From Akkermansiaceae bacterium (lineage in GTDB: Bacteria > Verrucomicrobiota > Verrucomicrobiia > Verrucomicrobiales > Akkermansiaceae), in assembly GCA_023300065.1 (NCBI GenBank), contig JALZWJ010000285.1:1-5839 (forward strand): a stretch of 5,839 nucleotides of DNA. The letters are read 5' to 3'. Under the pieces are notes generated by a model, which saw only the letters and a program-made list of their open reading frames with translations, was not told the DNA's origin and did no database searches. Shown here in pieces: positions 1 to 5,839 of the stretch (the first letter of the stretch is position 1; every line of letters starts with the position of its first letter). The position numbers were made by a program, and so were the translations under genes.

Positions 1-1
1 T

Positions 2-3000
2 GTTGGGGCGAGTTTCACTCCAGTGAGCGTTCTTCCGAGTTGGCTCACTCTGACTTCTGCGGGTCTTCTTAGCGGAACCCCGGGTGCAGGAGATGCGGGT
101 GCTGATACGATTCAATTGCTGGCAACTTCTGCTGATGGGGCGACCTCGCAGCAGGAATTTACGATTTCGGTTCCAGCGGTGACGGGTGTGGTTATCAGTG
201 AGTTCATGGCCGATAATAATCGGACTTTGGATGATGAGGAGGGAGATGCGTCTGACTGGATTGAGATCCTGAATCCCAGCTCGACGGCAGTTGATCTGGG
301 TGGGTGGCATCTTACGGATGATTCGTTCTTTCTAGCGAAGTGGACTTTTCCGAATGGGACGATTGTTCCTCCGTTTGGCCACCTCCTTGTCTTTGCGTCA
401 GGGAAGGTGTTGCCTGGCCATGCTAATTTTAGGTTGAGTGCCTCTGCGGGTTCCTATCTCGCGCTGGTGCGTCCGGATTTTACGATTGCGTCCGAGTTTG
501 CTGATTATTTAGAACAACGTGAAGATGTGAGCTATGGTCGGTTTGGGGATTATCTGCAGGAAGGATATTTTCTGGATCCCACGCCGGTCGCTCCGAATGG
601 GGTGACGGGGTATGGCGGATTTACGCGCGATACGAACTTCAGTGTGGGGCGGGGGATGTATGAGAGTCCGTTTTCGGTTCAGGTGACTTGTGTGACGCCG
701 GGGGCGATGGTTGTGACTACAACGGATGGGTCGGTTCCTACGCTTTCGAACGGGGTGCAATCAGCCTCGCCGGCGAGTGTCGCGATTACGAAGACCACGG
801 TCTTGCGGGCTGCGGCCTTTGTGGATGGTTTGGCTCCGACGAATGTGGATTCGCAGAGCTATATTTTCTTAGCTGATGTGAGGACTCAGGACCGCACGGA
901 AGCGCTGGGAGATGGATGGCCTTCTGGAAGTATCAATGGTCAGGTTTTTGATTATGGGATGGATCCTGATGTGATTGGTTCAGTCAGTGTTGCTGAGTTT
1001 GAGGAGGCGATGACGGATATTCCTACGCTCTCGCTCGTGACTGATTTGGATAATATGAATAATCCTGAGACTGGTTTTTGGGTGAATAGTGAAAATCGAG
1101 GGCGGGCGTGGGAGCGCCCAGTTTCGATGGAGCTGATTAACCCCGATGGCACCCCTGGTTTTCAAATTGATGCGGGGTTCCGTTTGCGTGGTGGATTTAG
1201 TCGTCAGGGAAGTAATGCGAAGCACTCGTTCCGGTTTGTTTTCCGCTCTGAATATGGTGAGGGGGAACTCGATTACCCGCTCTTTGACGAGGAGGGAGTT
1301 GATGAGTTTGATGCGTTAGATTTACGGTCGACTCAGGGGAGGTCATGGCATTTTAACAATAGCACGGATGCGACATTTAATCGTGATGTTTTTGCCCGTG
1401 AAACTCAGCGTGATATGGGGCAACCTTATTCGCGGAGTCGCTACTACCATCTTTATTTGAATGGGCAGTATTTTGGTTTGTTTCAGAGCCAAGAGCGCAT
1501 GAATTCGGATTTTGCGGCGAGCTACTTTGGCGGTGATAGTGATGATTACGATGTGATGAAGACCCGCACCCGCCCACATCGGGTTGAGCCTCTTGATGGC
1601 GATGGTGATGCGTGGATCCGTCTTTACGATGCGGCGGTCGCTGGTTTTTCTTCTGATGCAGCTTACTACGCGGCGCAGGGATTAACGCCCTCAGGAGAGC
1701 CAAATCCGGCAGGTGATAATCTCTTAGATGTCGATAATCTGATCGATTACATGACTGCCGTTTTTTACACGGGTCAATCGGATGGTCCGGTGAATCTTAA
1801 TGCGAATGTGCCTAAGAACTTCTTCGCATTTCGTCCGCGGGATGGGAGTTTTGGCTATCGTTTCCTAGTTCATGATAACGAGGATAGTCTCAACAGTAGC
1901 ACGGCTGATGTCTCTGTTAGTAACCCGACTGGAGATCGTTTGATTTATTTTAATCCGAAGTGGTTGCATCAACAGTTGTCGGTCAATCCACTTTACCGTC
2001 AGCGCTTTGGGGATCGGGCTCATCTGCATTGTTTTAATGAGGGTGCTTTGACGATTGCACAGGGGCAGGCGCGCTTTTCCGCAACTGCGGATGCGATCCA
2101 AAATGCGGTCATTGGTGAGTCGGCGAGGTGGGGGGATGCGCGCCGCTCAAACCCTTATGATCAGGCGGATTGGGAAAATGCGATCAACGGAAAATTGACG
2201 GGATTGATCCCGGCGCGGACGGGAGCGGTGATCAGCCAGTTGCGCGCACAAGATCTCTATCCTGATGTTTCTGCTCCAGATTTCAATCAACATGGAGGCC
2301 AGGTCGTAAGTGGTTTTAATCTGAATATTGATGCCCCGGATGGGGTGATTTTTTACACGCTTGATGGGAGTGATCCATCCGGTCCTGAGGGGCTTGTCTT
2401 TAATGCGAATTCCAGTAGTGACTCGCTGTTGCCGGCGAATTCGGGAGGTTGGGATTATCTTGTGACTGATGTTCCATTCAGTGATAGCGAGGTGACCGTT
2501 GGCCATCCTTCTTATGGGGCTGGTGACTGGAAGCATCCTAGTTTTAATATCGCGGCGTGGGAGACGGGTGCGGCACCTCTGGGTTATGGGGGAGTGGGGA
2601 CGCCGAGTTGGACGACTGAGATCGGGGCGGGGACTGGGGCGATACGGAATCGCACGACTTATCTGCGGAAGGTTTTCTCGGTGACTGGGGCGGTAAATTA
2701 CTCTGATCTGACTCTCAATATCCGCCGTGATGATGGCGCGATCGTTTATCTCAATGGGCGCGAAATTGCTCGTAGCAATATGCCTGCTGGGAATGTGAGT
2801 TACAGCGACTTTGCTTCTGGGAATGCGAGTAGTGGTGATGAGGTCGCTTACTTCACGGAGAGCTATACCTTGGCTGCTGGTGAGCTTTTAGAAGGTGCAA
2901 ATACTCTTGCGGTGGAGATCCACCAAGGAAGCTCGACGAGCTCTGATCTTGTCATCGATGTGGCGGTGTCTGGGATAAATACGAATGGTTCTGGGATTGT

Positions 3001-3823
3001 CATTACGGAAAATACGACGGTGAAAACTAGGGCTTTAGATGGCGGGGAATGGTCGGCTTTGAATGAGGTGACGTTCTTCACTTCTTCCCCCGCATCATCT
3101 GAGACGTTGGTGATTTCCGAGATCTATTACAACCCTGCGGGGAGTGACGAAGGGACGGAGTATCTGGAGTTACTTAATGTTTCTACGACTGAGTCGATTC
3201 ATCTTGATGGGCTTTCCTTTACGCAGGGGATCACCTTTGATTTTCCGGATGGGATCGTTTTAGGACCTGGTGAGAGGGTGTTGTTGGTGAGGGATTTGGT
3301 CGCCTTCGAGGCTGAGTTTGGGACCGACCTCCCTGTGGTGGGGGTATTTGCTGGAGGTCTCAGTAATGGGGGGGAGCAATTGGTTCTCAGTGGGGTCTTG
3401 GACTTCACCTATGATGACCAGTTTCCATGGGCGAGTCCGGCTGATGGAGACGGTCGTAGTTTGGTCTATCTCGGTGGTGATCCCGCCCTTGCGGAGAGCT
3501 GGCGTTCTAGCGCGATTGTGGGCGGAAGCCCCGGTGGGAGTGATACGACGATCTTCTCTGGGGGAGATTTGTTAGACTATGCCTTTGGTGGAGTGAGTGG
3601 CGTGATTAACGAGAACTTTGAATTCAGCTATGCTCGCAATTTGGCAGCTGGGAGTTTGACTTACGTTTTGGAGACGAGTCACGATTTGGTGAACTGGGCT
3701 GAAGCGAGCGACTGGACGAGGGTTTCTGAGGAGCTGATAGATGGTGCTTTTTCTTCGGTGACTTGGAAGCCGGATACGATCGTGGATAGAGAGTTTGTGC
3801 GTGTGCGGGTTCTTAATAATTAG
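2..3823 (+). CDS. Large secreted multidomain CotH kinase-like / lamin-tail domain protein, 5' partial
   Basis: The frame is open to the left edge, so the GTG at 23 is not taken as the start; 1273 residues are visible, numbered here from base 2. Domains in order: end of a putative-Ig (He_PIG) repeat with PSWLTL and LSGTP (1-62); lamin-tail domain 1 from VVISEFMA with DWIEILNP and GGWHLTD (63-167); chitobiase-C/FN3-associated domain 1 (about 213-291); CotH kinase-like domain (340-753) with FRLRGGFS, lysine 407, NGQYFGLF followed by an ER pair (498-499), and acidic HDNEDS (624-629); chitobiase-C domain 2 with TLDGSDP (786-792), split by an inserted beta-sandwich (about 802-996) and resuming at IVITENTTVK (999); lamin-tail domain 2 (1036-1181); and a C-terminal region with SHDLVNW (1226-1232). 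CotH proteins include atypical protein kinases, but activity and substrate here are unknown. Export is inferred from the modules, since any signal peptide lies outside the window. No PEP-CTERM-like tail or C-terminal membrane helix is visible. Confidence 0.88.
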   Translation, partial: VGASFTPVSVLPSWLTLTSAGLLSGTPGAGDAGADTIQLLATSADGATSQQEFTISVPAVTGVVISEFMADNNRTLDDEEGDASDWIEILNPSSTAVDLGGWHLTDDSFFLAKWTFPNGTIVPPFGHLLVFASGKVLPGHANFRLSASAGSYLALVRPDFTIASEFADYLEQREDVSYGRFGDYLQEGYFLDPTPVAPNGVTGYGGFTRDTNFSVGRGMYESPFSVQVTCVTPGAMVVTTTDGSVPTLSNGVQSASPASVAITKTTVLRAAAFVDGLAPTNVDSQSYIFLADVRTQDRTEALGDGWPSGSINGQVFDYGMDPDVIGSVSVAEFEEAMTDIPTLSLVTDLDNMNNPETGFWVNSENRGRAWERPVSMELINPDGTPGFQIDAGFRLRGGFSRQGSNAKHSFRFVFRSEYGEGELDYPLFDEEGVDEFDALDLRSTQGRSWHFNNSTDATFNRDVFARETQRDMGQPYSRSRYYHLYLNGQYFGLFQSQERMNSDFAASYFGGDSDDYDVMKTRTRPHRVEPLDGDGDAWIRLYDAAVAGFSSDAAYYAAQGLTPSGEPNPAGDNLLDVDNLIDYMTAVFYTGQSDGPVNLNANVPKNFFAFRPRDGSFGYRFLVHDNEDSLNSSTADVSVSNPTGDRLIYFNPKWLHQQLSVNPLYRQRFGDRAHLHCFNEGALTIAQGQARFSATADAIQNAVIGESARWGDARRSNPYDQADWENAINGKLTGLIPARTGAVISQLRAQDLYPDVSAPDFNQHGGQVVSGFNLNIDAPDGVIFYTLDGSDPSGPEGLVFNANSSSDSLLPANSGGWDYLVTDVPFSDSEVTVGHPSYGAGDWKHPSFNIAAWETGAAPLGYGGVGTPSWTTEIGAGTGAIRNRTTYLRKVFSVTGAVNYSDLTLNIRRDDGAIVYLNGREIARSNMPAGNVSYSDFASGNASSGDEVAYFTESYTLAAGELLEGANTLAVEIHQGSSTSSDLVIDVAVSGINTNGSGIVITENTTVKTRALDGGEWSALNEVTFFTSSPASSETLVISEIYYNPAGSDEGTEYLELLNVSTTESIHLDGLSFTQGITFDFPDGIVLGPGERVLLVRDLVAFEAEFGTDLPVVGVFAGGLSNGGEQLVLSGVLDFTYDDQFPWASPADGDGRSLVYLGGDPALAESWRSSAIVGGSPGGSDTTIFSGGDLLDYAFGGVSGVINENFEFSYARNLAAGSLTYVLETSHDLVNWAEASDWTRVSEELIDGAFSSVTWKPDTIVDREFVRVRVLNN

Positions 3824-3825
3824 GG

Positions 3826-3848
3826 CAGCCGCAGCGTGGTGGTTTTTT
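3826..3848 (+). terminator. Weak candidate intrinsic terminator after the CotH-family gene
   Basis: Three bases after the TAG stop, a seven-base arm (CAGCCGC, 3826-3832) can fold over an AGC loop onto GTGGTGG (3836-3842), followed at once by six T (3843-3848). The stem has one A/G mismatch and two G-T pairs, so it is weak. The position and T-run fit rho-independent termination, but read-through into avtA is equally possible. Confidence 0.25.
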
Positions 3849-3885
3849 CCGCGCTAAAGTGGGGAGATTTCAGTGACAAATCGGC

Positions 3886-3897
3886 GGGGGGAGAGAA
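3886..3897 (+). promoter_or_regulatory. Purine-rich possible ribosome binding site for avtA
   Basis: An all-purine run, GGGGGGAGAGAA, ends ten bases before the ATG at 3908. It is not a canonical AGGAGG, but it is the only Shine-Dalgarno-like stretch close to this start. It supports ATG 3908 over the in-frame GTG at 3836, which sits in the weak hairpin region after the previous stop. No convincing -35/-10 promoter was found in the 84-bp gap. Confidence 0.35.
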
Positions 3898-3907
3898 TAG
3901 TCAGCCT

Positions 3908-5182
3908 ATGAGTTGGGAGTTGTCGACCTTTGGAAAGAACCTTTGTGAGGGAAGTGGGATTGGTGAATTGATGGATGATCTGGGCGAGGCGCTGGCGGGT
4001 GGCGATGAGATGCGGATGTTAGGTGGTGGTCAGCCTGCGCATGTGCCTGAGATGGATGCGATGTGGCGTAAGCGCATGGAGGAGATCATGGCGGAGGAGG
4101 GAGGCTTAGAAAAGATGCTGGGGAACTACGATGTCCCAGCGGGAAGCGAGGCGTTTCGAAAGGCGCTTGCTGGGCTTTTTAGAAAAGAATTTGGCTGGGA
4201 TCTCACGTATGAAAATTTCGCGGTGACGATGGGCGGGCAGACCGCTTTCTTTTTCCTCTTCAATGCCTTCGCTGGGCGCTTCGCTGATGGTCGGAGGAAG
4301 AAGATTCTTCTTCCGTTGCTGCCGGAATATATTGGCTACGCGAATCAAGCGGTGGGTGAGGATATCTTCGAGGCAATTCCCGCGAAGATCGAAAAGCTAG
4401 GTGAGCACAGCTTTAAATATCGGGTTGATTTTGACGCTCTCGATCCGGGCGATGATATTGCGGCGATCTGTGTCTCACGCCCGACCAATCCCTCGGGGAA
4501 TGTGCTGACGGATGACGAGGTAGAAAAGCTGAGAGTTATCGCAAAGAAGCGAGGCATCCCGCTGATCATCGATAATGCCTATGGGGTTCCTTTTCCTGGA
4601 GTGATCTTTTCCGAGGTGAATCCGGTGTGGGATGAGGAGATGGTTCTCACGCTGAGTCTTTCGAAAATCGGCCTTCCTGGAACGCGCTGCGGGATCGTGG
4701 TCGGGAGTAAGGAGGTTTGTAAGGCGGTGTCATCGATGACCTCGATTGTGGGTCTGGCGAATGGGAATGTGGGGCAGGAAATCATGCGTCCGCTGATCGA
4801 GTCGGGCGAGGTGCTGCGACTGAGTCGTGAGGTGGTGAAGCCATTTTATGAGAGTCGATCAAAGCAGGCTCAGGCGTGGCTCGCGCAGTATTTCGGGGAG
4901 AGATTTCCCTACTTTGTGCACCGCAGTGAGGGGGCGCTTTTTCTCTGGATCTGGTTTGAGGGATTGCCGATCTCTACGAAGGAACTTTACCAGCGCTTGA
5001 AGAAGCGGGGCGTGCTGATTGTGCCGAGTGAGTATTTCTTCTTTGGTCTGCCCGCAGGGACGGACTGGCCGCACACCCGTGAGTGTATCCGGATGACTTA
5101 CACGATGGAACCGGAGGTGGTGGAAGAGGCGATCGAGATTATCGCGAATGAGGTTGAAGCAGCCTTTCTGGAATCTCGGTGA
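3908..5182 (+). CDS. avtA: Valine-pyruvate aminotransferase (AvtA)
   Basis: This is a cytosolic PLP-dependent fold-type I transaminase that exchanges the amino group between valine and pyruvate, giving 2-oxoisovalerate and alanine (EC 2.6.1.66), and links branched-chain amino-acid and alanine metabolism. The 424-residue product matches my memory of E. coli AvtA (417 aa) along its full length: GIGELMDDL near the N-terminus, LGGGQPAHVPEM, NYDVPAG, PEYIGYA, SRPTNPSGN, DNAYGVPFPG, SLSKIGLPGTRCGI, EGALFLWIWF and LYQRLKKRGVLIVP. Expected catalytic residues are present: Asn194, Asp222 and Tyr225 for cofactor contact, Lys253 for the Schiff base and Arg395 for the substrate carboxylate; these roles are inferred from the family. 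The ATG at 3908 aligns with the E. coli N-terminus, whereas the upstream GTG at 3836 would add 24 unmatched residues. It lies 84 bp after the CotH-family gene on the same strand, but no functional link is evident. Its 3' end overlaps the convergent secretin-like gene. Confidence 0.95.
   Translation: MSWELSTFGKNLCEGSGIGELMDDLGEALAGGDEMRMLGGGQPAHVPEMDAMWRKRMEEIMAEEGGLEKMLGNYDVPAGSEAFRKALAGLFRKEFGWDLTYENFAVTMGGQTAFFFLFNAFAGRFADGRRKKILLPLLPEYIGYANQAVGEDIFEAIPAKIEKLGEHSFKYRVDFDALDPGDDIAAICVSRPTNPSGNVLTDDEVEKLRVIAKKRGIPLIIDNAYGVPFPGVIFSEVNPVWDEEMVLTLSLSKIGLPGTRCGIVVGSKEVCKAVSSMTSIVGLANGNVGQEIMRPLIESGEVLRLSREVVKPFYESRSKQAQAWLAQYFGERFPYFVHRSEGALFLWIWFEGLPISTKELYQRLKKRGVLIVPSEYFFFGLPAGTDWPHTRECIRMTYTMEPEVVEEAIEIIANEVEAAFLESR
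5139..5182. other. 44-bp convergent 3' overlap of avtA and the secretin-like gene
   Basis: The TGA of avtA (5180-5182, + strand) lies inside the opposite-strand frame, whose TAA complement is at 5139-5141. The shared DNA encodes the last 14 residues of AvtA, which align with the E. coli C-terminus, and about the last 13 residues of the secretin-like protein, which lie beyond its conserved core. The secretin tail is therefore probably the newer use of this DNA. There is no intergenic space for a separate terminator. Confidence 0.85.
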
Positions 5183-5837
5183 TCTTCTCTCCAGTAGGAG
5201 TGATTCTTGTTGCCGTAACTAAAAAAATGAGTTCAGTTTTATGATGCTGAGTCGATTTTTTGGTAAATAATGAACCAAAGATTGGTAAGCTGCTCAGGAC
5301 GGGGATTTGATCTTCGATCTGCCTTTGTGAGTCTGTCATTAAGCCTCCAAATACAGCTGTGTTACCTCCCCAAAGAGTCACTTTTTTGTCAAAGCGTCGT
5401 TCCTTGAAAATCGGTTTAGGTGTGCTTGATTTTGAATTTTCAAAGCCTTCGATTTCCTTCACCCGCGCAAGAGCATTGAGGGTGATTAATTTCATTTGGT
5501 CATGATAATTTCCTGCGACACGGTAGTGCTGAATAACACCAAGGTTTTCTGTTTTAAATTTTTTATGATTGGCTGAGATCGGGTAGGTGAACTCTTTGAT
5601 GATTTCGACGGTTGCAAGTTGCCCCGCTGGGGTGGCAACGGAAGGAGATGTCATGATGTCGGCACCTTTTTGTTGAGCCTTTGATTTAAGGTAGGATGCA
5701 AGTTGAGCCTTATTGAGTTCCTTTTGATAAGGCTTGCTTGGCATTTGAGCAGCTCCTGGTTCGTATTGAATCTCGATAAGTTTGGATTCAATTTTGATTT
5801 GAGTTGGGCTGGCGTCTGAGTTGCTTTTAGCCTTCGT
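5139..5837 (-). CDS. Secretin-domain (type II/III secretion secretin-like) protein, 5' partial
   Basis: The reverse-strand frame stays open to the right edge, giving 232 residues, and the start lies outside the window. Numbered from the edge: IKIESKLIEIQ (14-24) resembles the opening of the secretin core; LNKAQLASYLKSKAQQKGAD (41-60) followed by MTSPSVATPAGQ and VEIIKEFTYP (62-86) resembles the verrucomicrobial secretin pattern of a search helix, an 'aPsV' strand and an EFxYP segment; LGVIQHYRV (99-107) and ITLNALARVKEIEGFE (118-133) match the 'LGV...v.p' and 'L.p.v.e..G' strands; PIFKERRFDKKVTLWGG (142-158), VFGGLM (162-167), IPVLSSLPIFGSLF (178-191) and TELIFLVTATRI (201-212) form the classical C-terminal secretin signature. 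Full secretins form outer-membrane channels for type II secretion or pili. Whether this one has N-domains or forms a pore cannot be judged. The usual PxLGxxP glycine is serine. The DNA is about 42% GC, below the neighbouring avtA. An internal ATG at 5744 has a good AGGAG but would cut off the conserved IKIESKLIEIQ strand. Confidence 0.8.
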   Translation of the reverse strand, partial: TKAKSNSDASPTQIKIESKLIEIQYEPGAAQMPSKPYQKELNKAQLASYLKSKAQQKGADIMTSPSVATPAGQLATVEIIKEFTYPISANHKKFKTENLGVIQHYRVAGNYHDQMKLITLNALARVKEIEGFENSKSSTPKPIFKERRFDKKVTLWGGNTAVFGGLMTDSQRQIEDQIPVLSSLPIFGSLFTKKSTQHHKTELIFLVTATRITPTGEKITEIPERLLQPHSR

Positions 5838-5839
5838 CC

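Noticed and set aside
23..25. GTG as the start of the CotH-family gene
   Set aside because: The frame is open from base 2 and the residues before it (VGASFTP) continue the putative-Ig domain, so the gene starts outside the window.
1343..1703. Reverse-strand open frames inside the CotH domain (78 and 108 aa)
   Set aside because: They are rich in His, Arg and Ser without any recognisable motif and lie opposite a well-supported coding frame, as expected for shadow frames.
2147..2536. Reverse-strand 129-aa open frame
   Set aside because: No recognisable domain, and it is antisense to the conserved end of CotH and the second chitobiase-C domain.
3836..3907. GTG at 3836 as the avtA start, adding 24 residues
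   Set aside because: The added residues have no match to E. coli AvtA as I recall it, the GTG lies only 12 bases after the previous stop, and ATG 3908 gives the usual length.
3824..3907. Promoter for avtA in the gap
   Set aside because: No pair of -35 and -10 like boxes with reasonable spacing could be seen, and verrucomicrobial promoter rules are not well enough known for a weaker call.
5189..5200. Small hairpin CTCC-AGTA-GGAG just after the avtA stop as a terminator
   Set aside because: The stem is only four base pairs and no T-run follows, and it lies in the coding region of the opposite gene.
1..5839. Defence system, CRISPR, mobile element or RNA gene
   Set aside because: No repeats in array, terminal inverted repeats, transposase motifs, tRNA-like folds or defence domains were seen on either strand.

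Overview
The window most likely comes from a member of the Verrucomicrobia (Verrucomicrobiota). This rests on protein architecture, not on any marker gene. The first gene combines lamin-tail, chitobiase-C-like and CotH-kinase modules and ends in a 'SxDLxxW' region, a build typical of large secreted proteins in Verrucomicrobia and Planctomycetes. The last gene resembles the short secretin-domain proteins of that phylum. No rRNA, tRNA, CRISPR array, insertion sequence or phage gene was seen.

Layout: (1) From the left edge to 3823 on the + strand lies the 3' part of a very large multidomain extracellular protein (1273 residues visible; its start lies to the left). Its modules in order are a putative-Ig end, lamin-tail domain 1, chitobiase-C/FN3-associated domain 1, CotH kinase-like domain, a second chitobiase-C domain split by an inserted beta-sandwich, lamin-tail domain 2, and a C-terminal 'DLVNW' region. 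(2) An 84-bp gap (3824-3907) holds a weak terminator candidate and a purine-rich stretch before the next start. (3) 3908-5182 on the + strand is a complete valine-pyruvate aminotransferase (avtA), close to the E. coli enzyme in length and motifs. (4) From 5139 to the right edge on the - strand lies the 3' part of a secretin-domain protein. It converges on avtA and overlaps its last 44 bp.

The three genes show no obvious shared pathway. The first and last products probably act in the envelope or outside the cell, while AvtA is a cytosolic amino-acid enzyme. The secretin-like gene lies in clearly AT-richer DNA (about 42% GC by hand count over 5181-5839) than the sampled avtA lines (52-62%). Coding covers almost the whole window, and no stretch over 300 bases lacks a gene. 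I see no clearly new biological system here. The most notable items are the nested domain in the CotH protein, its C-terminal module, and the divergent secretin with its overlapping end.
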